From assembly GCF_013402875.1 (NCBI RefSeq), contig NZ_CP058579.1, forward strand, positions 3,286,001 through 3,350,000: a stretch of 64,000 nt of DNA, written 5' to 3'. Position numbers and translations under genes: made by a program. Every line of letters begins with the position of its first letter. Position 1 is the first letter of the stretch. The notes beneath the pieces were generated by a model. It was given only the letters and a program-made list of their open reading frames with translations, was not told the DNA's origin and did no database searches. The DNA is from Halorarum salinum. GTDB lineage: Archaea > Halobacteriota > Halobacteria > Halobacteriales > Haloferacaceae. Of this stretch, positions 31,729-40,861 are shown piece by piece.

Positions 31729-32574
31729 TCAATGGTACCTCGAAAGGCGGGCGCTCCACGGAGTCCCGTTTTGACGTATCTTCCCCGTGGCCGTCTTTCG
31801 CAGGTACGTCAGGACTGGCCGCCCCCGGGGGTGCGTGTAGAGGTCGCCGAGTTCGCTCTCGGAGAGCCGTACCGGTTCGTCATCCGCGTTCCGGAGCGTT
31901 CGGATTCCCTCGGCGAGCATGCCTTCGGAGGCCGCGTACAGTCGGGACTTGACGGCGCCCCACGTCGGAGCGTTGGCGATGTCAACGCGGCGCTCGGCGA
32001 GGATCTCGCCGCCGTCGAGCGTCTCGGTGATGCGCTGGAGGGTGACCCCCGCCGTCTCCCGGCCGTGGACGTACTCCCAGAACCCCATCGGTTGGCCGCG
32101 GTACTCGCGGAAATCCCCGTGGTGGAAGCTCAACACCCCCATCGTGGGCGCAGAGAGCGCCTCGCCGACGAGGAATCCGAAACCGAATCGGAGTGCTACG
32201 TCCGTCCCGGCCAGTCGGTCGACGGCCCGTCCGGGGAGCTGATTCTTCCAGCCGTCCGCGGTAACTGGATCACAGGTCAGCCACTCCGGGTCCTCCAGGC
32301 CCTCAAGGTCGCGGACCGGGACCTGCTCGACCGCATCGGGTTCGTCCGCGAGGAGTTCGATGCCGGCCGCGACCGGCCCCCACTCCCGCAGTTCGACGAG
32401 GCGCCGGACGGCGTCGACGGGTGATCGCTCCCCCGTGGACGCCTCCTCGATCACGAGGACGACCTCCGCGGACGTCTCGTCGAGCATTCGTTCGGTCGCC
32501 GTAGCGGCCCACTTCGCGAGCGTCGGTCCGCTCGTAAGCAGCGCGATTCGGATCCGGCGTGGTGTTTCTGACAT
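31729..32574 (-). CDS. Formyltransferase-fold protein (methionyl-tRNA formyltransferase-like)
   Basis: 281 residues from MSETPRR. The C-terminal half has the formyltransferase core: a strand DVALRFGFGFLVGEALSAPTMGVLSFHHGDFREYRGQPMGFWEYVHGRETAGVTLQRITETLDGGEIL. The usual catalytic NxHxxxxPxxRG appears as SFHHGDFREYRGQP, which keeps the His, Arg-Gly and Asp positions but lacks the usual Asn. It probably transfers a formyl or similar one-carbon group to an amino sugar or amine. Such genes occur in surface-glycan islands; no glycan genes are next to it here. Confidence 0.7.
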   Translation of the reverse strand: MSETPRRIRIALLTSGPTLAKWAATATERMLDETSAEVVLVIEEASTGERSPVDAVRRLVELREWGPVAAGIELLADEPDAVEQVPVRDLEGLEDPEWLTCDPVTADGWKNQLPGRAVDRLAGTDVALRFGFGFLVGEALSAPTMGVLSFHHGDFREYRGQPMGFWEYVHGRETAGVTLQRITETLDGGEILAERRVDIANAPTWGAVKSRLYAASEGMLAEGIRTLRNADDEPVRLSESELGDLYTHPRGRPVLTYLRKTATGKIRQNGTPWSARLSRYH

Positions 32575-33119
32575 GAATGGTTCCCCGTCTTCGACCCGCG
32601 TCGGCGTGTGAGGTGATGCACGTGGCGTCGATAATCGGGGAGGTTGCAGAGGAAGGAGTGACTTGAGGTTTGGCCGGCTTTTCAGCCGCTGAAAGCGCCG
32701 ATTTCGACGCCGCAAGTCATCGGATCGGCCCGTTCACCGAACGTACGGGCGACCTCGAATTCGAACTCATCGTCGTCAGTGTGGTCCCCGTACTTCGCGG
32801 CGCGTCTCGTCCGACCGTGGACCGTCGGACGTCCGAGGCTCTCGGTCTGAAAGCAGGATTTCCGGACGCGACGAACCTCCGGGACCGCGACGACGATGCG
32901 GCTCGCAGGAAGGTGTGGCCCAGCCAGGACGACGTGATGTGGCTCTTGCGTGCGGCCTCGACGAAGGAGCAGCGCATCGAGTTCGCGCTCGGCGTGCGAC
33001 GTGGGTTTCGTTCGAAGGAAGCCCTGGACGCCGCTGCTTTCGTCCCCCGTCGCGGCGCCGCCGTCGGCGCGAACGCCCCGTCGAACCCGTCGTTCGTGCC
33101 GGTGCGCCGTCGACCGCGG
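32575..33119. other. 545-base gap without a recognisable gene
   Basis: Open frames run through both strands, including a plus-strand frame from about 32670, but begin only with TTG or read as Arg/Ser-rich noise. No motif, promoter pair or family similarity supports a gene. It may be decayed coding DNA, in keeping with the remnants to its left. Confidence 0.4.
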
Positions 33120-33494
33120 CTACGAGAGGTGCGCGGTGACGTCGGTCGAGGAGACCATCCCGACGTAGTCGTCGTCGACGACCGGGAGGTGCTTGATGCC
33201 GTAGGTGATCATCATCGCCGCGGCCTCCTCCAGGTAGAGCTCCGGCGCGGCGGTCTCCACGTCGGTCGTCATCACGTCGGAGACCCGCAGTTCCGAGGTG
33301 TCCCGGCCGTCGGCGACGGCGTCGAGCACGTCCGTACTGCTGATGATGGACCGCGGCGTGGTGAGAACGACCAGCGCGCTGATCTCCTCGTCCCGCATCC
33401 GCCGCGCGGCTTCCCGCACCGAGGCGTCCTTCGGGATCGTCTCCAGGGGCGTGGACATCACGTCCTCGACCGTCGTCCTCCGTTCTTGGCTCAT
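33120..33494 (-). CDS. CBS-domain pair protein
   Basis: 124 residues made of two CBS motifs: VEDVMSTPLETIPKDASVREAARRMRDEEISALVV, then VSDVMTTDVETAAPELYLEEAAAMMITYGIKHLPVVDDDYVGMVSSTDVTAHL. A CBS pair forms a Bateman module that senses adenosine nucleotides or SAM. Stand-alone CBS proteins are abundant in haloarchaea and probably act by binding other enzymes. It is divergent from the carotenoid operon; the 226-base spacer holds the crtD promoter. Confidence 0.9.
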   Translation of the reverse strand: MSQERRTTVEDVMSTPLETIPKDASVREAARRMRDEEISALVVLTTPRSIISSTDVLDAVADGRDTSELRVSDVMTTDVETAAPELYLEEAAAMMITYGIKHLPVVDDDYVGMVSSTDVTAHLS

Positions 33495-33688
33495 GTCGGA
33501 GGAAACGGTGGCGAAGGGTAAGGTGTTTCCCCTCCTTCAGGTGGGCAACTCCGGACCGCCGGCCCTGCGTGGAGAGGTCACGGTCGCGCTCGCTCGTCGG
33601 CATTCGGAACGACGGGGAGGCCCCGACGTCCGCCGGCCGATACACGACGAGCAAAACGGACCGGGAGCGACGTCCGGGGGCCGCCCAC

Positions 33689-33695
33689 CTTTATG
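33689..33695 (+). promoter_or_regulatory. TATA box of the crtD-lyeJ-cruF operon
   Basis: CTTTATG is centred 29 bases before the crtD ATG at 33721. It is the only good promoter before the three carotenoid genes, so they are likely one transcript. Confidence 0.65.
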
Positions 33696-33720
33696 CGCCC
33701 CGCATCCGTAACACGGTTCC

Positions 33721-35217
33721 ATGCGCGAGCCCCGGGACCTGTCGGCGCTCGCCGGCGACGAGGTGGTCGTCGTCGGTGGCGGCTTCGGCGGGCTCTCGAC
33801 GGCCTGTTACCTCGCGGACGCGGACGCCGACGTCACCCTGCTGGAGAAGAACGGCGGCCTCGGCGGACGAGCCTCCACGCTGGAGGCCGACGGGTTCCGG
33901 TTCGACATGGGGCCGTCGTGGTACCTCATGCCCGACGTGTTCGAGACGTTCTTCGGCCACTTCGACCGGGAGCCCGCGGACTACTACACCCTCTCACGGC
34001 TCGACCCCCACTACCGCGTCTTCTTCAAGGACGGCGACGAGGTCGACGTGGTGCCCGACCGGGCGTCGAACCGGGAGACGTTCGAGTCGTACGAGGCGGG
34101 CGCGGGCGAGGCGTTCGAGGAGTACCTCGCGAAGGCCAGGGAGAACTACGAGGTCGGGATGGAACACTTCGTCTACGAACACCGCGAGCGCCTCCGGGAC
34201 TTCCTCGACCTCGACGTGCTCCGCCACGCCCGGGGGCTCTCGCTGCTCGGGACGATGCAGGGTCACGTGGAGGGCTACTTCGATAATCCGAAGCTCCAGC
34301 AACTGATGCAGTACTCGCTGGTGTTCCTCGGCGGGTCGCCCCACAACACGCCGGCGCTGTACAACCTGATGAGCCACGTCGACTTCGAACTCGGCGTCCA
34401 CTACCCCGACGGCGGCATCGGGGCCGTCGTCGACGGCATCGCGGCGCTCGGCACGGAACTCGGGGTCGAGTACGTCACCGACGCCCCGGTCGCGGCCATC
34501 CACGGCGCCTGGGGCGGGTTCGCCGTCGAGACCGAGTCGGGCGACCGCCACCTCGCGGACCGGGTCGTCTCCGACGCCGACTACGCCCACACCGAGCAGG
34601 AGCTGTTGCCGCCCGGGAAACGCCAGTACGACGCCGACTACTGGGACTCCCGGACGTACGCCCCCTCCGCGTTCCTCTGCTACTGGGGCGTCGAGGGCGA
34701 CGTCGACCCCCTCGCCCACCACTCGCTCGTGCTCCCGACCGACTGGGACGGCCACTTCGCGGACGTCTTCGACGACCCGACCTGGCCGGACGACCCGGCC
34801 TACTACCTCTGTGCTCCCTCCCGGACGGACGATTCGGTCGCCCCGGAGGGCCACAGCGCGCTCTTCGCGCTCGTGCCCGTCGCGCCCGGACTCGACGACG
34901 CTCCGGAGCGGCGGGAGCGCTACCGGGAGTTCATCCTCGACGACGTCGCCCGACACGCGGGCGTCGACCTCCGGGGCCGCATCGTCCTCGAGGAGACGTT
35001 CAGCGTCTCCGAGTTCGCGGACCGGTACAACGCGCGGAACGGCACGGCGCTCGGGCTGGCACACACCCTCCGGCAGACGGCGCCGTTCCGCCCCGGACAC
35101 CGTTCCTCGGCGGTCGACGGGCTCTACTTCACCGGCTCGTACACCACCCCCGGCATCGGCGTCCCGATGTGTCTGATCAGCGGGTTGCTCACCGCGGAGG
35201 TCATGGCGCGTGAGTGA
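33721..35217 (+). CDS. crtD: Carotenoid 3,4-desaturase (CrtI/CrtD family)
   Basis: 498 residues. The FAD-binding motif VVVGGGFGGLSTACYL is at about residues 16-32 and GGRASTLEADGFRFDMGPSW follows. The C-terminal carotenoid-oxidoreductase signature is YFTGSYTTPGIGVPMCLISG. The family includes phytoene desaturase CrtI; its place directly before lyeJ and cruF points to the haloarchaeal CrtD, which inserts the 3,4 double bond during bacterioruberin synthesis. I infer this from context, and phytoene desaturation remains a possible alternative. It ends three bases before the GTG of lyeJ. Confidence 0.88.
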   Translation: MREPRDLSALAGDEVVVVGGGFGGLSTACYLADADADVTLLEKNGGLGGRASTLEADGFRFDMGPSWYLMPDVFETFFGHFDREPADYYTLSRLDPHYRVFFKDGDEVDVVPDRASNRETFESYEAGAGEAFEEYLAKARENYEVGMEHFVYEHRERLRDFLDLDVLRHARGLSLLGTMQGHVEGYFDNPKLQQLMQYSLVFLGGSPHNTPALYNLMSHVDFELGVHYPDGGIGAVVDGIAALGTELGVEYVTDAPVAAIHGAWGGFAVETESGDRHLADRVVSDADYAHTEQELLPPGKRQYDADYWDSRTYAPSAFLCYWGVEGDVDPLAHHSLVLPTDWDGHFADVFDDPTWPDDPAYYLCAPSRTDDSVAPEGHSALFALVPVAPGLDDAPERRERYREFILDDVARHAGVDLRGRIVLEETFSVSEFADRYNARNGTALGLAHTLRQTAPFRPGHRSSAVDGLYFTGSYTTPGIGVPMCLISGLLTAEVMARE

Positions 35218-35220
35218 GCC

Positions 35221-36111
35221 GTGACCTCGAACCCGTCCACGCCGGGAGCGCCCGCCTCCCGGGTCGGCGCGCTCGTCGCCGCCTCCCGGCCGCGGTTCTG
35301 GCTCTACCTCGCCGGGCCGGTGCTCGTCGGCCTCGCCTTCGGCGCCCCGTCGGTCCCGGCGCTGTTCGACCCCCGGAACTGGCTCCTGTTCGGCTACTTC
35401 CTCGTCCCGGCGAACGTCCTGCTGTACGGCGTCAACGACGTGTTCGACCGCGAAGTGGACGCGGGGAACCCGAAGAAGGACCCGGCGGAGGGGCGGGAGG
35501 TCCGCTACCGTGGCGGCCCGTCGATCCCGCTCGCCGTCGTCGCCTCGGCGCTGCTCGGACTCGGGCTGTTCCCGCTCGCGCCGGCGGCCGCGTGGCCGTA
35601 CCTGGCGGGGTTTCTCCTCCTCGGCGTCGGCTACAGCGCGCCCCCGGCGCGGTTCAAGTCCCGACCGCCGCTCGACTCGCTCTCGAACGGCCTCTACGTC
35701 CTCCCCGGCGCGGCTGCCTACGCGACGGTCGCGGGCGCACACCCCCCCGCGGCGGCGCTCGTCGGCGCCTGGCTCTGGGCGATGGCGATGCACACGTTCT
35801 CCGCCGTTCCCGACGTCGGCCCGGACCGGGATGCCGGAATCGAAACGACCGCGACGGTCCTCGGGGAGCGGCACGCCCTCGCCTACTGCACCGCGTGCTG
35901 GCTGCTCGCGGCGGTCGCGTTCGGCGCCGTCGACCCGCGCCTCGGCGTCCCGCTTCTGATCTACCCGGCGCTCGCGGTCGGCGTCGCGTGGACCGACGTC
36001 GACGTGGCCCGGGCGTACTGGTGGTACCCCGCGATCAACGCGACCGTCGGGGCCGTGCTAACGATCGGCGGGCTCTCGCGTCTCGTCCCGCCGGGGGCGG
36101 CGCTGCCGTGA
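35221..36111 (+). CDS. lyeJ: Lycopene elongase (UbiA-type prenyltransferase)
   Basis: 296 residues from a GTG start. The UbiA family motif NDVFDREVDAGNPKKDP (Asp-rich, Mg/prenyl diphosphate binding) is at about residues 76-92, and the second, DVGPDRDAGIETTATVLG, at about 199-216. There are eight to nine membrane helices. LyeJ adds C5 units to both ends of lycopene, giving C50 dihydroisopentenyl-dehydrorhodopin type intermediates. Genes on either side (crtD, cruF) complete the bacterioruberin pathway. Confidence 0.88.
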   Translation: MTSNPSTPGAPASRVGALVAASRPRFWLYLAGPVLVGLAFGAPSVPALFDPRNWLLFGYFLVPANVLLYGVNDVFDREVDAGNPKKDPAEGREVRYRGGPSIPLAVVASALLGLGLFPLAPAAAWPYLAGFLLLGVGYSAPPARFKSRPPLDSLSNGLYVLPGAAAYATVAGAHPPAAALVGAWLWAMAMHTFSAVPDVGPDRDAGIETTATVLGERHALAYCTACWLLAAVAFGAVDPRLGVPLLIYPALAVGVAWTDVDVARAYWWYPAINATVGAVLTIGGLSRLVPPGAALP

Positions 36112-36172
36112 GCCGTCGCCGTCGGACGCCCGGGGCCGCAGGCCGACCCGTCGGACGGGCCGGAGGCTCCCG

Positions 36173-37033
36173 ATGAGCGCCGTCACCGCGTCGCTCCGCG
36201 AGCGGTTGCCCGACGGCCGACGGGAGGCCGAGGCGCGCCTCGACGCGCTCGTCCGCGGGAACCGGTTCACCATCTCGGTGTTCTTCCCGCTGAACGGCGC
36301 CGTCCTGCTGCTCGCGAGCGCGGAGGGGCTGCTCCCCCCGCCGCTGGCGTTCAACGGGGCGCTCATCCTGCTGGGGACGCTCGTGATGCGCTCGCCGCTC
36401 CTCGTCGGAATCGCGCCAGTGACGGGTCGACGGGTGCTGGCCGGGTCCGGCCTGCTGTCGCTGTACGCGTACGCCGTCGAGTACGTCGGCGTCCGGACCG
36501 GGTGGCCGTACGGGCCGTTCCACTACGGCGTCGACCTCGGCCCGACCCTCGCGGGCGTCCCGGTCGGGCTCCCGGTGTTCTTCCTGCCACTCGTCGCGAA
36601 CGCGTACCTGCTGTGCCTGCTGCTGCTCGGCCGCCTCGCCGAACGGCCGGCGGTCCGACTCGGCGCCGTCGTCGCGCTCGTGCTGGCGATGGACGTGGTG
36701 CTCGATCCCGGCGCCGTCGGACTGGGGTTCTGGGTGTACGAGGCCGTCCCTCCCGGGGGCGGCTTCTACGGCGTCCCGGCCTCCAACTTCGCGGGCTGGG
36801 TGCTCTCCACGAGCGTCGCGACCGCGACGCTCGACCGGATCCTCGACCGGGCGGCCCTGCGCGAGCGGCTGGCCGACTGCGAGTTCGCGCTCGACGACGT
36901 GGTGAGCTTCGTCCTGCTCTGGGGAGCCGTGAACGCCTGGTTCGGCAACCTGGCTCCCGTCCTCGTCGCGACCGCCATCGGTGCCGGCCTCGCGTGGTCG
37001 GGTCGGTTCGACGCGTCGCTGCTGTGGCCGTGA
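36173..37033 (+). CDS. cruF: Bisanhydrobacterioruberin hydratase (CruF)
   Basis: 286 residues with about seven to eight helices. The CruF/DUF422 signature is clear: YAYAVEYVGVRTGWPYGPFHYGVDLGPTLAGVPVGLPVFFLPL, then DVVLDPGAVGLGFWVYEA and YGVPASNFAGWVLSTS. CruF hydrates the C50 chain ends to give bacterioruberin, the red membrane pigment. It begins 61 bases after lyeJ in the same operon, and the phytoene synthase gene is convergent just downstream. Confidence 0.9.
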   Translation: MSAVTASLRERLPDGRREAEARLDALVRGNRFTISVFFPLNGAVLLLASAEGLLPPPLAFNGALILLGTLVMRSPLLVGIAPVTGRRVLAGSGLLSLYAYAVEYVGVRTGWPYGPFHYGVDLGPTLAGVPVGLPVFFLPLVANAYLLCLLLLGRLAERPAVRLGAVVALVLAMDVVLDPGAVGLGFWVYEAVPPGGGFYGVPASNFAGWVLSTSVATATLDRILDRAALRERLADCEFALDDVVSFVLLWGAVNAWFGNLAPVLVATAIGAGLAWSGRFDASLLWP

Positions 37034-37078
37034 CGGTGGACGCCCCGGAGGCCGACCGCGCGGGGACGCGGTCGGCGC

Positions 37079-38032
37079 TCAGGGGACCGACAGCCGCTCG
37101 CGCGACCCGCCGTGGACGTCGGCCGTCCCGTCGTACTGCACCGCGCTCGCCCGTCGGAAGGCGGCCTCCGGGTCCCGCGTCCGCACCCACGCGAGGGACG
37201 TCCTCGCGAGCAGGAACGCCTTCCGGGCGGTCCCCAGCGAGGGCGTCCTCGTCAGCGTGTCGTACCCCAGCGAGCGGACGAGTCGGTGGTGGTCGGCGTA
37301 CAGCACCGCCGCGAACAGGACGGCGAACCGGCAGTCGGACGGCAGGAGTTCGATCCCGGCGACGCCGTCCCTGTACAGCGATTCCGCCCGCAGGAGCTCG
37401 TGTCTGATCGCCGCGGCGACGGAGCCGTCGAACTCGAGCCGACGGACCTGTGCGACGGTGGCGCCGTGCTCGGCGAGCGTCTCCGCCGGGAGGTACACCC
37501 TGTCGCGTTCGACGACGTCCTCGCCCACGTCGCGGACGAAGTTCGTGAGCTGGAACGCCTCCCCCAGCGCGGTGGCGTGAGGTATCGCGGCGTCCGGGTC
37601 CTCCGGCTCCATGACCGCGGTCATCATCCGACCGACCGCGCCGGCGGAGCCGTCCATGTACGCGCTCAGGTCGCCGTACGTCTCGTACCGGCGGGTCTCG
37701 ACGTCCGAGGCCATCGCATCGAGGAACGCCCTCACGTCCCCGTCGGCGATGCCGAACTCATCGCGGACGTCCGCGAACGCCGAGAGCACCGGGTCGGCGG
37801 TCTCGACGTGACCGAGCGCCGCGGCGCGGAGTCGGCTCAGTTCGGCCCGCTGTTCGGCCGGCGGTCCGGGGTCGGGGTCGTCGACCACCTCGTCCGCGAG
37901 CCGGAAGAAGGCGTACATCACGTACGTCGGGTGGCGGACCCGCTCGGGGAGCACCCGCGTGGCGAAGTGGAACGTCCTGCCGGTCCGCCGCTGGATCCGT
38001 TTGCTCCGCGCGATCGGATCCGCGTCGTTCAT
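37079..38032 (-). CDS. crtB: Phytoene synthase
   Basis: 317 residues. The squalene/phytoene synthase motifs are FHFATRVLPERVRHPTYVMYAFFRLADEVVDDPD (first Asp-rich region, about residues 21-54) and ALGEAFQLTNFVRDVGEDVVERDRVYLPAE (second Asp-rich region). It condenses two geranylgeranyl diphosphates into phytoene, the entry to all carotenoids here. The gene is convergent with cruF (45 bases between stops), so it is transcribed separately from the late pathway genes. The minus-strand promoter is not obvious in the 60 bases upstream. Confidence 0.92.
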   Translation of the reverse strand: MNDADPIARSKRIQRRTGRTFHFATRVLPERVRHPTYVMYAFFRLADEVVDDPDPGPPAEQRAELSRLRAAALGHVETADPVLSAFADVRDEFGIADGDVRAFLDAMASDVETRRYETYGDLSAYMDGSAGAVGRMMTAVMEPEDPDAAIPHATALGEAFQLTNFVRDVGEDVVERDRVYLPAETLAEHGATVAQVRRLEFDGSVAAAIRHELLRAESLYRDGVAGIELLPSDCRFAVLFAAVLYADHHRLVRSLGYDTLTRTPSLGTARKAFLLARTSLAWVRTRDPEAAFRRASAVQYDGTADVHGGSRERLSVP

Positions 38033-38165
38033 GGCCCGACCCGGCGACGCCTCGCCCGGTCGCGGCGGTGCCCTCCGCGCATCGAGTGGCTAGATACGTC
38101 GGCGGCACCGACCATAACAGTTGGTGGCGGCCGGAACGCGTCGATCCGGCGCCGGCGGCGTCCGA

Positions 38166-38333
38166 TCAGTGGAAGAACGTGTCCGAACAGTCCATCACGA
38201 CCCCGTGCCGTGGACAGACGTACTTGCAGTGGCGGTGCTCCATCGAGACGCCACACAGCGGGCAGGGGCGCGTTCGTACCGATCCGTCCTCGCCCGCGTC
38301 ATCCATCACCCCCGCTTCGTCCCGTCCGGACAT
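38166..38333 (-). CDS. Zinc-ribbon mini-protein beside crtB
   Basis: 55 residues, MSGRDEAGVMDD at the start. After an acidic lead come CPLC (residues 24-27), then C36, C40 and H43 (HCKYVCPRHG) and C49: enough for one or two zinc sites in a treble-clef/ribbon shape. Such haloarchaeal zinc-finger mini-proteins are numerous and some affect motility, biofilm or lipid traits; this one is unstudied as far as I know. It stands between crtB (same strand) and the divergent sulfite-oxidase-like gene. The 45-residue protein at 55490 has a related CPLC...CPEHG core. Confidence 0.65.
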   Translation of the reverse strand: MSGRDEAGVMDDAGEDGSVRTRPCPLCGVSMEHRHCKYVCPRHGVVMDCSDTFFH

Positions 38334-38364
38334 GAGTGTTCGGCCTGCCGCGTCCGCGCCACTG

Positions 38365-38371
38365 CTTTACC
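38365..38371 (+). promoter_or_regulatory. TATA box of the membrane sulfite-oxidase-like gene
   Basis: CTTTACC is centred 26 bases before the ATG at 38394 and supports that start. Confidence 0.6.
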
Positions 38372-38393
38372 GACCGGGCACCTACACGGACCG

Positions 38394-39917
38394 ATGCGCA
38401 AGCCGACGGTGTCGCTGACGCTCGTCGCGCTCGCCTCCGGGACGGGCGTCCTCGCCGGGTCGTTCCTCGCCGCGGGGTTCACGGACCGGTGGGTGGTCCT
38501 CGCGCTCGCCCGGACGGCCTTCTTCCTCGCGCCGGACGCGCTGGTCGCGTTCGGCATCCAGCGGCTCGGAGACGCCGCACAGCCGCTGCTCGTCGCGGGT
38601 GCCGCGCTGGCCGGGGTCCTCCTGTTCGGCGCGCTCGCGCTGGGGACGCTGTCGGGCGGACGGGCGCTCGACCGCGAACCGGCGGAGACCGCGTTCGCGG
38701 TGGGGGCCGTGCAGGCGGTCGCCGCGTTCGCGCTCGCCGTCGCGCCCGTCCCAGCGCTGGCGGGAGGCGCGGTGGGCGCCGCCGTGGCCGGGCTCGGCGG
38801 CCCGGGGACGACCGAGGGCGTCGACGTCGCCCGCCGCGACCTCCTTCGGTCGGCCGGCGGGGCCGCAATCGCGGTCGGGGTGGCGGCAGCCCTCGGTGTC
38901 GGACGGGCCGGTGGGCCGGGTGGCGGCGACGACGTCCCCGACGGTCCGGTCGAGGACCCGCTCGTCCGGCGACTCCTCGGGACCGCGGCGGAGCGTTCGC
39001 TCGCCGTCGCCGACGTCGAACCGCTCGTCTCGGAGGAGTTCTACCGGGTGGACATCAACCCGTCCGACCCGGAGGTCGACGCGGACTCGTGGGGGCTCCG
39101 CGTCGGCGGGGCAGTGGAGACGGAGCGCCGGTACGACCTCGCCGACCTCGCCGGGCGCCCCGCCGAGCACCGGTTCGTCACGCTCCGATGCGTGGGCGAG
39201 CGGCTGAACGGCACCAAGATGGACACGGCGCTGTGGACCGGCGTCCCGATGGCGAACGTCCTGGCGGAGGTCGGCGTCCCCGAGGACGAACCGTGCTGCG
39301 TGTTCCTCCGGGCGGCCGACGGCTACTACCAGGAGTTCCCGCTCGAGGCGCTCGAGTCGGCGTTGCTCGCCTACCGGATGAACGGCCGGCCGCTCCCCAC
39401 GGCCCACGGCCACCCGGTGAGGGTGCTCGTCCCGGGCCACTGGGGCGAGATCAACGTCAAGTGGCTCACCGAGATAGAGGTGATCCGCGAGGAGCGCCGG
39501 GGCTACTGGGAGGAGCGCGGTTGGAACGGGACCGGGCCGGTCAACACGGTCGCGAAACTGCACGGCGTCGAGACGGCGGACGGACGCGTGACCGTCGGCG
39601 GCCACGCCTACGCGGGCACCCGCGGGGTCGCCGCCGTGGAGGTGTCCACCGACGGCGGGGACGCGTGGACGGAGGCGGAGTTGTCCGAGCCGCTTCCGGG
39701 TTCGACTTCGGCCGACGCCGACCCCGAGGGGGAGGACCCGGAAGCGGGCGAGGCGGCGGACGCCTGGCGGATGTGGCGCCACGAGTACCGGGCCGACGAC
39801 CCCCACGAGGTCGTCGTCCGGGCCGTCGAGGCGGACGGGACCGTCCAGCCCGCCGAGGAGGCGGACGCCTTCCCGAACGGCGCGAGCGGCTGGGTCTCCA
39901 GGGACGTCTCCCCCTGA
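38394..39917 (+). CDS. Molybdopterin oxidoreductase (sulfite-oxidase/MsrP-like) with N-terminal four-helix membrane domain
   Basis: 507 residues. Residues 1-135 form four helices. An internal twin-arginine-like stretch follows (DVARRDLLRSAGGAAIAVGVAAALG, about 145-170). From about 215 the Mo-pterin domain appears: FYRVDINPSDPEVDADSWGLRVGG and TLRCVGERLNG, whose Cys (266) is the expected Mo ligand, then VRVLVPGHWGEINVKWLTEIEV. The C-terminal part is the Mo-co dimerisation-like Ig fold. It would oxidise or reduce a sulfur compound on the outer face of the membrane; the electron partner is unknown. Confidence 0.85.
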   Translation: MRKPTVSLTLVALASGTGVLAGSFLAAGFTDRWVVLALARTAFFLAPDALVAFGIQRLGDAAQPLLVAGAALAGVLLFGALALGTLSGGRALDREPAETAFAVGAVQAVAAFALAVAPVPALAGGAVGAAVAGLGGPGTTEGVDVARRDLLRSAGGAAIAVGVAAALGVGRAGGPGGGDDVPDGPVEDPLVRRLLGTAAERSLAVADVEPLVSEEFYRVDINPSDPEVDADSWGLRVGGAVETERRYDLADLAGRPAEHRFVTLRCVGERLNGTKMDTALWTGVPMANVLAEVGVPEDEPCCVFLRAADGYYQEFPLEALESALLAYRMNGRPLPTAHGHPVRVLVPGHWGEINVKWLTEIEVIREERRGYWEERGWNGTGPVNTVAKLHGVETADGRVTVGGHAYAGTRGVAAVEVSTDGGDAWTEAELSEPLPGSTSADADPEGEDPEAGEAADAWRMWRHEYRADDPHEVVVRAVEADGTVQPAEEADAFPNGASGWVSRDVSP

Positions 39918-39956
39918 ACCGGAGGCATTATTAACGGTCGAAATAGATTTAGTAAT

Positions 39957-40817
39957 ATGTCGGACGGGACCGTCGGGTGGTCGGTGGGCGAGGGACGGGG
40001 AGGGGCGACGCTCCTGGGCGGGGCGAGCACCGCCCTGCTCGTCGTCGCCTCCGGGCTCGCGTGGGGAGCCGGACGCGAGAAGCTGTTCGGGATCGCCTGG
40101 GTGGCGTTCCTGGGGATGGCGCTCGCCGGCTGGCTCGGCGCCCGTGCGCCCCGCGAGAACGCGGGCGCGCTCGTGTGGGGCTACGGACTCGCCAGCGGCG
40201 CGATGGTGACGAGCGCCGCCGTCTTCCTGCTCCCGCAGGCGATCGGCCAGCATGCGACCTACGGGGGATTCGGCGTCGCGCTCGGCCTGCTCTCCGGCTT
40301 CGGCGCCCACACGCTCGGCCACCGCCTCGCGCACCTGAACCTGCCGCTCGACCGGACGCTCGCGGCACTGACCGCCCACGCCGTCGCGGCGGGGGCGATA
40401 ATCGGCATCATCTACGGCAACATGCCCGACCTGGGGCCGTTGCTGGGGCTCGCCATCGTCTCCCACAAGGGACCCGCCGGCTACGCGGCGGTGAGCCGCT
40501 ACGCCCGCCGGGGCGGGAACTGGCGCGCCATCCTCCTCCCGGCGGCCGGCGTCGGAGTCGCGGCGGCGGCCTCCTCCTTCCTCGCGCTCCCGGCCTCAGC
40601 ACCGGTCCGGGGCGTCGTCTTCGGCTTCGCGACCGGCGTGTTCCTCCACGTGGCGATGGACTTCCTCCCTGAGTGCGAACTCGGGAGCGAGGTCCACGAG
40701 TCGCTCGCCCACGAGGGCGACGCCCACGCGGTGCTCGATCGACTGCGCGTCCACGCCGTCGCCAGCACCGCGGTCGGCGGGCTCGCGGTGTTTCTCGCCT
40801 GGTTCGTCGTCGCCTGA
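39957..40817 (+). CDS. ZIP-family metal transporter
   Basis: 286 residues with about eight helices. Metal-path residues typical of ZIP are seen: LTAHAVAAGAIIGIIYGN and LGLAIVSHKGPAGYAA (helix IV/V His pairs), HTLGHRLAHLN before them, and HVAMDFLPECELGSEVHESLAHEGDAH near the end. It probably moves zinc, iron or manganese. The start lies just after an AT-rich run (GAGGCATTATTAACGG...TTTAGTAATATG) that should be the promoter. A universal stress protein gene is convergent downstream. Confidence 0.82.
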   Translation: MSDGTVGWSVGEGRGGATLLGGASTALLVVASGLAWGAGREKLFGIAWVAFLGMALAGWLGARAPRENAGALVWGYGLASGAMVTSAAVFLLPQAIGQHATYGGFGVALGLLSGFGAHTLGHRLAHLNLPLDRTLAALTAHAVAAGAIIGIIYGNMPDLGPLLGLAIVSHKGPAGYAAVSRYARRGGNWRAILLPAAGVGVAAAASSFLALPASAPVRGVVFGFATGVFLHVAMDFLPECELGSEVHESLAHEGDAHAVLDRLRVHAVASTAVGGLAVFLAWFVVA

Positions 40818-40861
40818 GCCGGGTCGGGGCCGGCGAACGGCAGCGACCGTTCCGACCGATC

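Noticed and set aside
32670-33521. Plus-strand frame of 283 codons after the formyltransferase gene
   Set aside because: It begins only at TTG, its first part has no similarity I can see, and its second part is antisense to the CBS gene.
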